A stretch of DNA of 64,000 bases, taken from NCBI RefSeq assembly GCF_001667945.1, contig NZ_LZJK01000053.1, positions 1 through 64,000 on the forward strand. Reading direction: 5' to 3'. Shown here piece after piece: positions 8,648 to 18,897 of this stretch. A program made the translations under genes and the position numbers. Under the pieces are notes generated by a model. That model did not search any database. It saw nothing but the letters and a program-made list of their open reading frames with translations, and had not been told where the DNA came from. Each line of letters begins with the position of its first letter. Position 1 is the first letter of the stretch. Origin of the DNA: Mycolicibacter sinensis. GTDB taxonomy: Bacteria > Actinomycetota > Actinomycetes > Mycobacteriales > Mycobacteriaceae.

Positions 8648-8718
8648 CAACTGGAGAGCCTGAAAAGAGGCGCGCGGGTCGAAAGATGTCTCAACAGACT
8701 TTAGTGAGGAGCGTATAG

Positions 8719-11616
8719 GTGTTCGCCTGGTGGGGTCGAACTGTATACCGCTACCGGTTCATCGTAATCGGCGTGATGGTGGCGCTCTGCCTGGGCGGTG
8801 GGGTCTACGGCATGAGCCTGGGTGACCACGTCACCCAGAGCGGGTTTTACGACGACGGCAGCCAGTCGGTGAAGGCCTCGATCGTCGGTGACGAGGTGTA
8901 CGGCCGCGACCGCACCAGCCACGTGGTGGCGGTCTTCACCGCCCCGAAGGGCGAGACCGTCGACGACAAGCGGTGGTTCGACGGGGTCAAGAACGGACTC
9001 AACAAGGTCAAAGACGACCACCCCGACCAGATCATGAGCTGGGTCGGCTACTTCACCAACCCGGAAGCGCTGGCCACCATGGCCGACGCCGAGAAGAAGC
9101 ACGCGTTCGCGTCGATTCAGCTCAAAGGCGACGACGACGACACCATCCTGAAGAACTATCAGGCCGTCGAGCCTGATCTGCAGAAACTTGACGGCGGCAA
9201 AGTCGAACTCGGTGGTCTGCAACCGATCGCCAGCGCACTGACCGGCACCATCGCCACCGACCAGCAGCGCATGGAAGTGCTGGCGCTGCCGCTGGTGGCG
9301 GTCGTGTTGTTCTTCGTGTTCGGTGGTGTGATCGCCGCCAGCCTGCCGGTCATCGTCGGGGGGCTGAGCATCGCCGGCGCAACCGGCATCCTGCGGTTCG
9401 CCGCCATGTTCGGGCCGATCAACTTCTTCGCCCAACCGGTGGTCTCGCTGATCGGCCTCGGTATCGCGATCGACTACGGCCTGTTCGTGGTGAGCCGGTT
9501 CCGGGAGGAGATCGCCGAGGGCTACGACACCGAGGCCGCGGTCCGCCGGTCGGTGATGACGGCCGGGCGCACCGTGATGTTCTCGGCAGTGCTGATCATC
9601 GTCTCGGGAGCCAGCCTGCTGGTGCTGCCGCAGGGCTTCGTGAAGGCGATCACCTACGCGATCTTCGCCTCGGTGGGTCTGGCCGCACTGCTGTCGATCA
9701 CCCTGCTGCCGGCCATCCTCGGCGTGCTGGGCACCAACGTGGACGCGCTCGGTGTGCGCACCCTGTACCGGATTCCGTTCCTGCGGGACTGGGAGTTCTC
9801 CAACCGCATCATCGGCTGGTTCGCCGAAAAGACCCAGAAGACCAAGACCCGCGAAGAGGTCGAGGCCGGGTTCTGGGGCAAGCTGGTCAACTTCGTGATG
9901 AAGCGGCCGCTGGCCTTCGCGATCCCGATTGTGGTCGCGATGATCCTGCTGATCATCCCGCTGGGCAAGCTGACCTTCGGCGGGATGAGCGAGAAATACC
10001 TGCCGCCGGACAACACCGCCCGGGTGGCCCAGGAGCACTTCGACGAGATCTTCCCCGGTTTCCGCACCGAGAAGCTGACGCTGGTGATCAAGAGCGACAC
10101 AGACAAACCGGTCACTCCCCAGCAGGTCGCCGACGTGCGCAACCGGGCGATGGCCATCAGCGGCTTCGTGGTGCCCGACGACGATCCGGCCGAGATGTGG
10201 AAGGAACGCCCTTACCTGCCCGGAGCATCGAAGGATCCCTCGGTGCAGGTGATCGAGAACGGCCTGATCAACCGTGACGAGGCGGCGCAGAAGATCAAGG
10301 CGCTGCGCGCCATGGGCACGCCCAAGGGTCTCACCGTGCTGGTCGGCGGCACCCCCGCCCTGGAGCAGGACAGTATTCACGCGCTGGTCAGCCAAGGACC
10401 GTTGATGCTGGTGATCCTGCTGACCACCACCACCTTGTTGATGTTCCTGGCGTTCGGGTCGCTGGTGCTGCCGTTGAAGGCCGCGGTGATGAGTGCGCTC
10501 ACCCTGGGATCGACGATGGGCATCTTGACCTGGATGTTCGTCGACGGCCACGGCGCGGGACTGCTGAACTTCACGCCGACGCCGCTGATGGTGGTGGTGA
10601 TCGCGCTGGTGGTGGCCGTGGGCTGGGGCCTGGCCACCGACTACGAGGTGTTCCTGGTCTCCCGAATGGTGGAGGCCCGCGAATCCGGGATGTCGACCAC
10701 CGAGGCGATCCGGATCGGCACCGCGACCACCGGGCGGCTGATCACCGCGGCCGCGCTGATCCTCGCGGTAGTGGCCGCGTCGTTCGTGTTCTCCGATCTG
10801 GTGATGATGAAGTACCTGGCGTTCGGTCTGATGGCGGCACTGCTGCTCGACGCCACCGTGGTCCGAATGTTCCTGGTGCCGTCGGTGATGAAGCTGCTCG
10901 GCGACGACTGCTGGTGGGCGCCGCGCTGGATGAAGCGCCTGCAGAACCGGATCGGGCTGGGCGAGATCCGGCTGCCCGACGAGCGGCGCAAGGTGACCCG
11001 CCGCTTCCCGGCCCCGGCCGCCGCGCCGACGCCGGTGGGTCCCGCCGCGCCGCGGCCCGCGCACGACCCCACGCACCCCGCCGCCAGCGGGTCGGTCCAG
11101 GCCCGCTCGCGGGCCGCCGAACAGGTGCCGACGCGGCCGGTGACCGGCAACCCGTCGGGTGCCCGCACCAACCGGATCAACACCGGTCCCCCGGAGGCGC
11201 CGACCACCCGGTTTTCCGCGGCCGAGCCGGTGACCGAGCGGGTGGAATCACCGGGCGAAGCACCCGAACGCGAGATCGAGTCATGGCTCGGCGAACTGCG
11301 CGGCGGGCGCGACGCGCCGGCGCGCCGGCGGGGCCGGCCGGACGCCCCGGACGCCGCAGCGCCGCAGCCCTCCGACGAGCGGACCCGTGCGCTGCCGGTG
11401 CCCCCCGAGAACGAGGCCGGCAACATCGAGAACGCGCCCACCACCGCCATCCCGGTTCCGGGTGCCCAAGGCAACGACGTGGACCCGGGCAACCCGCCGA
11501 CCGAGAAGCTCACCGCTCCCGGCGATAAGGGTGACAAGGCCGGCGACAACCCGAAGCGCCGCGGTGCCGGTGGTCTCAGTGCGGCGGAGCTGCTGCGTCG
11601 GGAGGGGCGGTACTGA
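8719..11616 (+). CDS. mmpL3: trehalose monomycolate flippase MmpL3 (RND family)
   Basis: 965 residues (M. tuberculosis: 944). Inner-membrane RND transporter that moves trehalose monomycolate to the periplasm for mycolic-acid cell wall assembly; essential in mycobacteria and the target of several experimental drugs. Two repeats of one plus five transmembrane helices are visible, with periplasmic domains at about 40-180 and 420-560. The proton-relay Asp-Tyr pairs are intact at 252-253 (AIDYGLF) and 641-642 (ATDYEVF). After the last helix (about 750) comes a long proline- and charge-rich cytoplasmic tail. GTG start at 8719 with GAGGAG 8 bases upstream. The 3' end overlaps the convergent permease gene by 41 bases. 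Confidence 0.97.
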   Translation: MFAWWGRTVYRYRFIVIGVMVALCLGGGVYGMSLGDHVTQSGFYDDGSQSVKASIVGDEVYGRDRTSHVVAVFTAPKGETVDDKRWFDGVKNGLNKVKDDHPDQIMSWVGYFTNPEALATMADAEKKHAFASIQLKGDDDDTILKNYQAVEPDLQKLDGGKVELGGLQPIASALTGTIATDQQRMEVLALPLVAVVLFFVFGGVIAASLPVIVGGLSIAGATGILRFAAMFGPINFFAQPVVSLIGLGIAIDYGLFVVSRFREEIAEGYDTEAAVRRSVMTAGRTVMFSAVLIIVSGASLLVLPQGFVKAITYAIFASVGLAALLSITLLPAILGVLGTNVDALGVRTLYRIPFLRDWEFSNRIIGWFAEKTQKTKTREEVEAGFWGKLVNFVMKRPLAFAIPIVVAMILLIIPLGKLTFGGMSEKYLPPDNTARVAQEHFDEIFPGFRTEKLTLVIKSDTDKPVTPQQVADVRNRAMAISGFVVPDDDPAEMWKERPYLPGASKDPSVQVIENGLINRDEAAQKIKALRAMGTPKGLTVLVGGTPALEQDSIHALVSQGPLMLVILLTTTTLLMFLAFGSLVLPLKAAVMSALTLGSTMGILTWMFVDGHGAGLLNFTPTPLMVVVIALVVAVGWGLATDYEVFLVSRMVEARESGMSTTEAIRIGTATTGRLITAAALILAVVAASFVFSDLVMMKYLAFGLMAALLLDATVVRMFLVPSVMKLLGDDCWWAPRWMKRLQNRIGLGEIRLPDERRKVTRRFPAPAAAPTPVGPAAPRPAHDPTHPAASGSVQARSRAAEQVPTRPVTGNPSGARTNRINTGPPEAPTTRFSAAEPVTERVESPGEAPEREIESWLGELRGGRDAPARRRGRPDAPDAAAPQPSDERTRALPVPPENEAGNIENAPTTAIPVPGAQGNDVDPGNPPTEKLTAPGDKGDKAGDNPKRRGAGGLSAAELLRREGRY

Positions 11617-12715
11617 CCTCGTCGGGCTCGGCTTCGAGCAAGCCGTCGTCAGACAAACCGGTGTCGGCGGAGCCGACCAGCACCCGTACCGCCCGGTCGA
11701 TGAAGGCGATCGTCGGGACCGCCAGCAGCGCACCCACGATGCCCGCCAGGATTCCTCCGGTAGAGATTCCCAGCACCACTGCCAGCGGGTGGATCGACAC
11801 CGCGCGGCCCATCACCAACGGCTGCAGCACATGGGCTTCGAGCTGGTTGACCGCGATGATCAAGCCCAGCGTCACCAGCGCATAGATCCAGCCCTTGGCG
11901 ATCAGCGCGACCAGCACCGCCAGCAGCCCGGTAAGCACCGCACCGACCAGCGGGACGAAGGCTCCCAGGAACACCAGGGAGGCCAACGGCAACGCCAACG
12001 GCACCGCCATGACCGCCAGCCCGATGCCGATTCCGACGGCGTCGACCAGCGCCACCAGGAAGGTGGCCCGCACATAACCGATCAGCGACTCGAAGCCGGC
12101 GATACCAGCCGCGTGCACCCTGTCGCGCACCTCGCTGGGGAAGAACTTGACGACGAACTGCCAGATGTTGCGCCCGCCGTAGAGGAAGAAGATCAGCGTG
12201 AACAGCACGACGAAGGCGCCGGTGAAGATCTTGGTGATGGTCTCGGCCGTCGACAACGCCCCGCTGGTCAGCTTGGCCTGATTGTTGCGCAACCCGTTGA
12301 TCACGGTGTCGCCGGCGCTGTCGATCTGCTCGCTGCTCAGATGCAAGGGACCGTCGGTCAGCCACCGCTGGGTCGAGTTGACCACCTGGGTGACCTGCTC
12401 CACCAGCCCGGGCACCCCGTCGATGAACTGGTCGACCACGAAGCTCAACAGCCCGGCGAGCACCGCCACCCCGCCGAGCAGCAGCAGGAACACCGCCAAC
12501 CCGCGAGGCACGCCGCGCCGGTCGAGCCAATCCACGCCCGGCAGCAGCAACGCCGACATCATCAGCGCCAGCGCCACCGGAACGACGATCACTTCCAGTC
12601 GCCGGGCGATCAGCAGCACCGTCAGCGCCGCGGCGAACAACACCAGCAGGCGCCAGGCCCAGGCCGCCGCCTTGCGCACCGTCGGATGTACGGATTCGTC
12701 TGTGCTGGCTGACAT
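11576..12715 (-). CDS. AI-2E family transporter/permease (Rv0205 homologue)
   Basis: 379 residues. About eight hydrophobic segments arranged as in the AI-2E/PerM/TqsA family: an N-terminal pair, a periplasmic amphipathic region (about 100-190), then a C-terminal bundle with the family block [22 protein letters not shown] and [11 protein letters not shown]. Substrate unknown. The ATG at 12715 ([10 protein letters not shown]) is chosen because the extra 62 residues of the longer frame are arginine-rich and unlike the family. It faces mmpL3 tail to tail with a 41-base overlap, so the two transcripts can pair at their 3' ends. Divergent from the next gene by 79 bases. Confidence 0.88.
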   Translation of the reverse strand: MSASTDESVHPTVRKAAAWAWRLLVLFAAALTVLLIARRLEVIVVPVALALMMSALLLPGVDWLDRRGVPRGLAVFLLLLGGVAVLAGLLSFVVDQFIDGVPGLVEQVTQVVNSTQRWLTDGPLHLSSEQIDSAGDTVINGLRNNQAKLTSGALSTAETITKIFTGAFVVLFTLIFFLYGGRNIWQFVVKFFPSEVRDRVHAAGIAGFESLIGYVRATFLVALVDAVGIGIGLAVMAVPLALPLASLVFLGAFVPLVGAVLTGLLAVLVALIAKGWIYALVTLGLIIAVNQLEAHVLQPLVMGRAVSIHPLAVVLGISTGGILAGIVGALLAVPTIAFIDRAVRVLVGSADTGLSDDGLLEAEPDEVSTAPPDAAAPPH

Positions 12716-12794
12716 TCCGGTAGCGTAACGATGCCGCACCGGGAGCACATCGAGTAGTGAGAATATCGACAGTGCACGGCTAACCTCTAGTTTC

Positions 12795-14000
12795 GTGTCC
12801 CACGACGTAATCGGCGTCCGACCCCGGGCCCCGCAACGTCCCGGCGGCGCCCGCAACTGGGTGCGCCCGGTGGTCCTCGGTCTGGTCGCGGCGGTGCTCA
12901 CCGTCGAGGTCGTGCTGGTATGGGATCAGCTCGCCACCGCATGGCGCAGCCTGTGCAGCGCCGATGGACGCTGGCTGTTCGGCGCGATCCTGGCGGCAGC
13001 GGCGTCGATGCACAGCTTCGCGCAGATCCAGCGCACCCTGCTGCACTCGGCCGGGGTGCCCGTCAGCCAGTGGCGATCCGAGGCTGCGTTCTACGCCGCC
13101 AATTCGCTTTCGACCACGCTGCCCGGCGGCCCGGTGCTGTCGACGACCTTCCTGTACCGGCAGCAACGGCGCTGGGGAGCTTCGCCGGTGGTGGCGTCGT
13201 GGCAGCTGGTGATGTCGGGCGTGCTGCAGGCGGTTGGGCTGGCACTGTTGGGGCTCGGCGGTGCTTTGCTGCTCGGAGCACGCCACAATCCGTTCTCGGT
13301 GCTGTTCACCCTGGGCGGCGTTGTCGCGCTGCTGATGCTGGCCCAGACGGTCGCGGCACGGCCGGAGCTGATCGACGGCATCGGTGTCCGCGCGCTGTGC
13401 TGGGTCAATGCGGTGCGCGACAAACCCGTCGACACCGGCCTGGCGACGTGGCGCCGGCTGCTGGGTCAGCTGGAGTCGGTCAGCCTGGGCCGCCGCGAAC
13501 TGTCGACGGCCTTCGGCTGGTCGGTGTTCAACTGGGTCGCCGACGTGGCGTGCCTGGCGTGCGCGGCCTATGCCGCCGGCGGGCGAGCGTCGGTGGCGGG
13601 TCTGACCGTCGCGTACGCGGCCGCGCGCGCCGCGGGAACGCTGCCATTGATGCCGGGCGGGCTGCTGGTCGTCGAGGCGGTGTTGGTGCCCGGCCTGGTG
13701 TCCAGCGGGATGACCTTGCCAGACGCCATCTCCGCGGTGCTGATCTACCGGATGATCAGCTGGCTGCTCGTCAGCGCCGTCGGCTGGGTGGTGTTCTTCT
13801 TCGTGTTCCGCACCGATGACGCGGCCGACACCGCGGCTATCGAACCGCCACCGGCTGGGTCACGCCCCCGGCCGGCGGCCCACTCACCGGCAGGCCGCCG
13901 GGCAGCCCTCCCGGCAGGCCGCCGGGTAGCGCTCCCGGCAGACCGTCGGGCAGCGCACCCTGGGCCTGCTGCAGCAACCCGAGCACCTGCGGCAGGTTGA
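12795..14000 (+). CDS. LPG-synthase/YbhN-type membrane protein (Rv0204c homologue)
   Basis: 401 residues with about eight transmembrane helices and the hallmarks of the lysylphosphatidylglycerol synthetase transmembrane family (UPF0104): an [17 protein letters not shown] motif near residue 100 and [21 protein letters not shown] near 275. Some members flip lipids; the substrate here is not known. GTG start at 12795; a TAACCT hexamer 9 bases upstream suggests a leaderless transcript. The last 55 residues are Pro/Arg/Ala repeats that lie antisense to the 3' end of the haemophore gene (164-base overlap), so this tail may be a by-product of the overlap. Confidence 0.82.
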   Translation: MSHDVIGVRPRAPQRPGGARNWVRPVVLGLVAAVLTVEVVLVWDQLATAWRSLCSADGRWLFGAILAAAASMHSFAQIQRTLLHSAGVPVSQWRSEAAFYAANSLSTTLPGGPVLSTTFLYRQQRRWGASPVVASWQLVMSGVLQAVGLALLGLGGALLLGARHNPFSVLFTLGGVVALLMLAQTVAARPELIDGIGVRALCWVNAVRDKPVDTGLATWRRLLGQLESVSLGRRELSTAFGWSVFNWVADVACLACAAYAAGGRASVAGLTVAYAAARAAGTLPLMPGGLLVVEAVLVPGLVSSGMTLPDAISAVLIYRMISWLLVSAVGWVVFFFVFRTDDAADTAAIEPPPAGSRPRPAAHSPAGRRAALPAGRRVALPADRRAAHPGPAAATRAPAAG

Positions 14001-14367
14001 CCGCCAGCTTGCACTGGTCACTCACCTCTTTCACCGGCGCGGTGATCTTGGCCAGGTCATCCCCGACCTTGGGGTTGGCGTCGAAGTAGCTCTTGAGGCT
14101 CGCGAGGGTCTGCGGGCCGGGTTGCTGCTGCAGCGCCCCGGTCAGCACCTGGTTAGTGTCCGGGTGCGAATCGAGGTAGTCGCCGGTCGAGGTGACGGCC
14201 TTACCCACCGTCCGGGCGAGCTCGCTGGCCACGCAGGGATCCTTCGACGCGGTCGCCGAGGGCGTGGCCGGGACCGCCAGCACGGTGGCGGTGACAGCGC
14301 CGCCAAGCGCGGTGGCCGCGATTACGCCCGACAGGCTGCGCCGCAGGGCGGCACGGGTGGTGGTCAC
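13837..14367 (-). CDS. secreted heme-binding protein, Rv0203 type, with extended tail
   Basis: 176 residues; M. tuberculosis Rv0203 has about 136. GTG start at 14367 with TAGGAG 6 bases upstream. Signal peptide: residues 1-40, ending near PSATA-SKDPC. The mature domain keeps two cysteines (C45 and the one in DQCKLAV), and Tyr64 and His68 in TGDYLDSHPDTNQ, equivalent to heme ligands Tyr59 and His63 of Rv0203. The third reported ligand, His89, is a tyrosine here (Tyr94 in LKSYFDANPK). The family carries heme and is proposed to pass it to MmpL3/MmpL11, whose genes flank it. The C-terminal 35 residues are PGGLPGG repeats not found in Rv0203. Confidence 0.85.
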   Translation of the reverse strand: MTTTRAALRRSLSGVIAATALGGAVTATVLAVPATPSATASKDPCVASELARTVGKAVTSTGDYLDSHPDTNQVLTGALQQQPGPQTLASLKSYFDANPKVGDDLAKITAPVKEVSDQCKLAVNLPQVLGLLQQAQGALPDGLPGALPGGLPGGLPGGLPVSGPPAGGVTQPVAVR

Positions 14368-14599
14368 GGATGCTCCTAACACTGGCCAGATATCCGGTCG
14401 GTTCCGCCACATTGCGGAGGCGCTCGGGTGGTATCGGAGGATGCTCCCGGCAGCAACGGCACAATCCGAGAGGTCCGTGCGCCATCCTGTCAGCATCCAC
14501 CGACCGCCGCCACTTGAGCACACGTCGGCCTGATCACAATGCGGTTCCCGGACGGCATCAGACCAGCTCAGAGGGGACGAGAAACCGCCAGCGCAGCAG

Positions 14600-14626
14600 G
14601 CGTGCTGCGGTAGGCTCGCAGCACGC
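14600..14626. promoter_or_regulatory. 27-bp palindrome enclosing a -10-like hexamer upstream of mmpL11
   Basis: Perfect 10-bp arms (14600-14609 and 14617-14626) flank a 7-base centre that contains TAGGCT, a good mycobacterial -10. It lies 49 bases before the mmpL11 start, inside the 307-bp divergent region (14368-14674) shared with the haemophore gene. Apart from this and the start-proximal ribosome sites I see nothing else in that gap. A dimeric repressor bound here would block the promoter; M. tuberculosis mmpL genes are controlled by TetR proteins (Rv3249c, Rv1816), so such a site is reasonable. Binding is inferred. Confidence 0.55.
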
Positions 14627-14674
14627 AACGCACCAGTGCGGGCGAGAGCGGGGAGAACCGAGATCCAGCAGTTC

Positions 14675-17662
14675 ATGATGCGCTTCAGCAGCAACCTGCG
14701 CAGATACCGCTGGGTGGTCTTCACAGGTTGGCTACTGGCTGTGGTCCCCGCGCTGTACCTGGCCGCCACCCAATCCGGTCACCTCACCGGCGGCGGCTTC
14801 GAGGTGGCGGGATCGCAGTCGCTGCACGTGCAGTATCAGCTCGAGGACCACTTCCCCGATCAGGGCGCGTCGCCGCTGGCCCTGGTGGCGGCTCCCCGCG
14901 CCGACGCCACCTATCCGGACATGAAGAAGGCCGTCGCGTTGCTGCAGCACGTCGCCGGGGAGACACCCAGCGTGACGGTGATTCCCGATCAGACCCAGCC
15001 GCCGCCACGGCCCGACCGGCCCTACGTGGTGTCGCTGCGGGTGGACTTCAACAACACCGGCGCCGTCGACGTCGCCAAGAAGCTGCGGGCCAAGCTGGGG
15101 GTGGACGGCAACCAACCCGGCCGGATCGAGAACGGCTCGGTAAGCCTGTATGTGATCGGGCAGGGCGCGCTCGGCGCGGCGGCGTCGGCCAAGACCAAGC
15201 AGGACATCGCGGCAGCCGAACAGTGGAACATGCCGATCGTGCTGATCGTGTTGCTGGCGGTGTTCGGCTCGCTGGCGGCCGCCGCCATCCCGCTGGCACT
15301 CGGGATCGGCACGGTGATCGTCACCATGGGGCTGGTCTATCTGCTGTCGATGTTCACCGCGATGTCGGTGTTCGTCACCTCGACCGTGTCGATGTTCGGG
15401 ATCGCGCTGGCGATCGACTACTCGCTTTTCATCCTGATGCGCTACCGCGAGGAGCTGCGGGCCGGTCGCCAGCCGCAGGAGGCCGTCGACGCGGCGATGG
15501 CGACGTCCGGGCTGGCGGTGGTGCTGTCCGGCCTGACCGTGGTGGCCTCGCTGACCGGTATCTATCTGATCAACACCCCGGTGCTGGTGTCGATGGCCAC
15601 CGGGGCGATCCTGGCCGTCTCGGTGGCGGTGCTGGCCGCGGTCAGCCTCACCCCGGTGGTGCTGGCCGTGTTCGGCCGCCCGGTCGCCAAACGCTCGGCG
15701 CTGCTGCACTGGTCACGCAGCCCGCAGACCGCGCAGTCTCGGTTCTGGACCCGCTGGACGGCCTCGGTGATGCGCCGCCCCTGGGCGTCGGCGCTGCTGG
15801 CCGCGGGGTTTTTGCTGACGCTCGCGGCGCCGGCGCTCTCCCTGGAGCAGGGCAACAGCATGCTGCACCAGTTCGACTCCTCCCATGAGATCCGCGGCGG
15901 GGTGGCCGCCGCGGCGCAAGCTCTCGGTCCCGGCGCGCTGGGGCCGATCCGGGTGCTGGTCACCATTCCCGGTGCCAATGCATCCGCGCCCGCGCACGCC
16001 GAAACCTTCGCCGCGGTCCGCCGGGCGATGACGCAGGCCCCCAACATCGCCTCGGTGTCCCCGCCGGTCTTCGGCAACGACGACAACAGCGGCCTGCTGT
16101 CGGCGGTGCTGTCGGTCGATCCCGAGGACATGACCGCACGCGAGACCATCGACTGGATGCGCGAACACCTGCCCGCGGCGGCCGGCTCGCCAGCGGTGCG
16201 AGTCGACGTCGGCGGGCCGACCGCATTGATCAAGGACTTCGACGACCGGGTCGCGGCGGCCGAGCCGCTGGTGCTGGTGTTCGTAGCACTGATCGCGTTC
16301 TTGATGCTGCTGATCTCGATCCAGTCGGTGTTCCTGGCGTTCAAGGGCGTCGTGATGACGGTGCTGTCGGTGGGCGCCGCCTACGGAAGCCTGGTGGTGG
16401 TGTTCCAGTGGGGGTGGCTGGAGCGCCTCGGGTTCGCCCCCACCGGTTCGATCGACAGCTTCATCCCGCCGATCGTGCTGGCGATGACGTTCGGCCTGTC
16501 GATGGACTACGAGATCTTCCTGCTGACCCGGATCCGGGAGCGTTTTCTGCAGTCCGGCAACACCCATGACGCCGTCGCCCACGGCGTCAGCTCCAGCGCG
16601 CGCACCATCACCAGCGCCGCGCTGATCATGATCGCGGTGTTCATCGGGTTCGCGTTCGCCGGGATGCCGCTGGTCGCCGAACTCGGGGTGGCCTGCGCGG
16701 TGGCGATCGCGGTGGACGCCACCGTGGTGCGGCTGGTGCTGGTGCCGGCGCTGATGGCGATGTTCGACGAGTGGAACTGGTGGCTGCCGCGCTGGCTGGC
16801 CCGGACCCTGCCGTCGGTGGACTTCGAGAAGCCACTGCCCACGGTGGATCTGGGCGACGTGGTGGTGATCCCGGACGACATCTCCGCGCTGATCACCCCC
16901 AGCGCCGATCTGCGGGTGGTGGTGAAGTCGGCGGCGAAGCTCAAAGACCTGGTGCCCGACGCCGTCTGCGTCGGCGACCCGCTGGCGTTGCGTGGCTGCG
17001 GCGTGGCCGAGATCGCCACCAGCAAGATCGAAGCCCTGCCGGTCGGGGCGCCAGCAGCGTCCGGCGGCGGCAAGGCCATGAGCCATGCGCTGGCCCGGCT
17101 GGCTGGCGGCTGGCCGTCCCGCGGCGGCACCGGCCGGGCGCTGCCGAAGGCGGTGCGGCCGGTGCACCCGGTCACCGTGTGGCGGCGCCGGCTCGCGGTG
17201 GCGCTCGACGCGCTGGAAACCGAGGCGTGGGTGGCCAATGAGATCGGATTCGAGGGTCCGGCGTTGACCCGGCGCCGCCCGATGGAGACCGCGGCCGTCC
17301 AACTGCCCACCGGCGATCGGCTGCAGATCCCCACCGGCGCTGAGACGCTGCGCCTCAAGGGGTATCTGCTGATGTCGCGCAACAGCCGCCGGGACTACGT
17401 CGAGCTGGCCGAGCTCGTCGACGTACTGGACCCGGAAACCGTTGCTCAGGCACTTCGCGGCATCGACTGGTACTACTCTGGTCAACCAGCCGAACGACAA
17501 TGGATGGCCACGCAGCTGGTCTGTCGGCTCGCCGACCCGGAACCCGCCGAACGCGACGAGGACGACTCCGGCGAGGGTGCGGCCGGGGCGGGCATGGACT
17601 GGGACCGCGTCCGGGGCCGCTGCCTGGCGGTTGCGGTGGCGATGCTGGAGAAGGCGAGGTGA
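14675..17662 (+). CDS. mmpL11: MmpL11 lipid transporter (RND family)
   Basis: 995 residues from the ATG at 14675 (MMRFSSNLRRYRW, matching the start of Rv0202c). Inner-membrane RND transporter that in mycobacteria exports monomeromycolyl diacylglycerol and mycolate wax esters to the cell surface and is linked to heme uptake. Paired six-helix repeats are visible. The proton-relay motifs are intact at 248-249 (AIDYSLF) and 611-612 (SMDYEIF). The long cytoplasmic tail contains the conserved LPTGDRLQIPTGAETLRLKGY block near residue 870. An upstream GTG at 14636 would add 13 residues but is unsupported. Its stop overlaps the next gene by GTGA. Confidence 0.96.
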   Translation: MMRFSSNLRRYRWVVFTGWLLAVVPALYLAATQSGHLTGGGFEVAGSQSLHVQYQLEDHFPDQGASPLALVAAPRADATYPDMKKAVALLQHVAGETPSVTVIPDQTQPPPRPDRPYVVSLRVDFNNTGAVDVAKKLRAKLGVDGNQPGRIENGSVSLYVIGQGALGAAASAKTKQDIAAAEQWNMPIVLIVLLAVFGSLAAAAIPLALGIGTVIVTMGLVYLLSMFTAMSVFVTSTVSMFGIALAIDYSLFILMRYREELRAGRQPQEAVDAAMATSGLAVVLSGLTVVASLTGIYLINTPVLVSMATGAILAVSVAVLAAVSLTPVVLAVFGRPVAKRSALLHWSRSPQTAQSRFWTRWTASVMRRPWASALLAAGFLLTLAAPALSLEQGNSMLHQFDSSHEIRGGVAAAAQALGPGALGPIRVLVTIPGANASAPAHAETFAAVRRAMTQAPNIASVSPPVFGNDDNSGLLSAVLSVDPEDMTARETIDWMREHLPAAAGSPAVRVDVGGPTALIKDFDDRVAAAEPLVLVFVALIAFLMLLISIQSVFLAFKGVVMTVLSVGAAYGSLVVVFQWGWLERLGFAPTGSIDSFIPPIVLAMTFGLSMDYEIFLLTRIRERFLQSGNTHDAVAHGVSSSARTITSAALIMIAVFIGFAFAGMPLVAELGVACAVAIAVDATVVRLVLVPALMAMFDEWNWWLPRWLARTLPSVDFEKPLPTVDLGDVVVIPDDISALITPSADLRVVVKSAAKLKDLVPDAVCVGDPLALRGCGVAEIATSKIEALPVGAPAASGGGKAMSHALARLAGGWPSRGGTGRALPKAVRPVHPVTVWRRRLAVALDALETEAWVANEIGFEGPALTRRRPMETAAVQLPTGDRLQIPTGAETLRLKGYLLMSRNSRRDYVELAELVDVLDPETVAQALRGIDWYYSGQPAERQWMATQLVCRLADPEPAERDEDDSGEGAAGAGMDWDRVRGRCLAVAVAMLEKAR

Positions 17663-18174
17663 CGTTGGCCGCGGACCGACGCCGTGGATCGCAGCCGCTC
17701 CGGGCCGGTTCAAGACCCGACTCCCGGCCCGGCAACACCGACCGGCCGGTGGAGTTCTGGCCGACGTCCGCCATCCGCTCGGCGCTGCAAACCGGCGACA
17801 TCGCCACCTGGCAGCAGATCGTGGTGGCCCTCAAACGCGACCCGTACGGGCGCACCGCCCGCCAGGTCGAAGAGGTGCTGGAGGGCACCGAACCCTACGG
17901 CATCTCCAAGGCGCTGTCGGAGGTGCTGACGCGGGCCCGCGCCCACTTGGAGGCCAACGAACGCGCGGAGGTCGCCCGCCACGTACGGGTGTTGATCGAG
18001 CGGTCCGGCCTGAGCCGGGAGGAGTTCTGTTCCCGAGTCGGGGTGCCCGCCGCCACGCTGCGCGAATACCTTGCCGGCACCGTGAGTCCGCCGGCCTCGC
18101 TGATGATCCGGATGCGCCGGCTGTCGGACCGGTTCGTCAAGATGCAGACCCGCGGCACACCCGACGCCAACTGA
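17659..18174 (+). CDS. Rv0201c-like protein with a helix-turn-helix
   Basis: 171 residues. GTG at 17659 overlaps the mmpL11 stop by four bases, so it is translationally coupled. The middle (about 35-95) is helical and acidic/basic mixed. The C-terminal 60 residues (HVRVLIERSGLSREEFCSRVGVP, then REYLAGTVSPPASLMIRM) have the spacing of an XRE/Cro-type DNA-binding helix-turn-helix. It could be a regulator of mmpL11 or of its own operon; that is inference. An in-frame ATG at 17500 inside mmpL11 would give 224 residues and is unlikely. Confidence 0.75.
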   Translation: MTLAADRRRGSQPLRAGSRPDSRPGNTDRPVEFWPTSAIRSALQTGDIATWQQIVVALKRDPYGRTARQVEEVLEGTEPYGISKALSEVLTRARAHLEANERAEVARHVRVLIERSGLSREEFCSRVGVPAATLREYLAGTVSPPASLMIRMRRLSDRFVKMQTRGTPDAN

Positions 18175-18183
18175 CGTCGGGGA

Positions 18184-18897
18184 TCAGCGGGCGTGGATCG
18201 GTGACATCTCCAGGACCATCCACTGGCCCCCGCGCTTGGTCAGCGTCACCCGCACCGGGACCACCGCCTGCTTGACCTGTTGGTTGGCCACCGACTGCAC
18301 GCTGCGCAGCACGACGGCGACCCGAGCCGCCGACGGCCCGAGCGCCTCAACACCGGCGCTGAGCGTCTGCGCATCCACGGCGATGTTGCGGTTGGCCATC
18401 TCGGTGGCCGTCCGGCCGATGCTCTCCCGGAATGCGTTGACCCGGTCGGGGACCATGAAGGTCGCCGCCTTCTCGATCGACGCGTCCGGGTTGGCCGGCG
18501 AGACCGTCGCTGCGGCCTCGGCCATGGCGACGGCGGTCTTGACCACCTCACCGGAGTCTGCCTCCAGTTCCTGGTCGGGCTCCGTCCAGCGCAGGTATCC
18601 GAGCACCGCCGCGGCGACCAGCGCCGTGGCGGCCAGTGCGACCACGCCCAACCGCAGGCCCGGCCGGTCGTCGTCGGTGCCGACCGTGACGGCATCGCGG
18701 CGCAGCAGCAGGAAGTTCACCACCATGCCCTCGACGATGAGCAGCACCAGCACCGAACAGGCCGACACCCACCACAGCGGCCAGTCGAGCATCAGCCCGA
18801 CCAGCAGCAGACCACCGGCCGCGGCCAACGGCGCAGCGATGTCGAACGCCAGTACCCGCCACAGTGACCTGGACTTCAGGTTCCCCAGCTTGCTCAT
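18184..18897 (-). CDS. omamB: orphan Mce-associated membrane protein OmamB (Rv0200 homologue)
   Basis: 237 residues. Three hydrophobic segments in the N-terminal half (about 16-37, 41-62 and 84-104), then an extracytoplasmic domain ending VTLTKRGGQWMVLEMSPIHAR, the W-containing terminal strand seen in Mce-associated proteins. In M. tuberculosis Rv0199/Rv0200 are named OmamA/OmamB, orphan relatives of the Mce-associated proteins; OmamA supports Mce transport and Mce protein stability. Its ATG overlaps the omamA stop (ATGA), so the pair is co-translated, omamA first. Convergent with the Rv0201c homologue 9 bases away. Confidence 0.88.
   Translation of the reverse strand: MSKLGNLKSRSLWRVLAFDIAAPLAAAGGLLLVGLMLDWPLWWVSACSVLVLLIVEGMVVNFLLLRRDAVTVGTDDDRPGLRLGVVALAATALVAAAVLGYLRWTEPDQELEADSGEVVKTAVAMAEAAATVSPANPDASIEKAATFMVPDRVNAFRESIGRTATEMANRNIAVDAQTLSAGVEALGPSAARVAVVLRSVQSVANQQVKQAVVPVRVTLTKRGGQWMVLEMSPIHAR

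Noticed and set aside
8701..11076. Long open frame (791 codons) antisense to mmpL3
   Set aside because: It mirrors the codon bias of mmpL3, is His/Gln/Arg-rich with no domain, and has no ribosome site. It is a shadow of a GC-rich gene.
15713..17713. Long antisense frame (666 codons) opposite mmpL11
   Set aside because: Same kind of composition and no motif; mmpL11 on the other strand is unmistakable.
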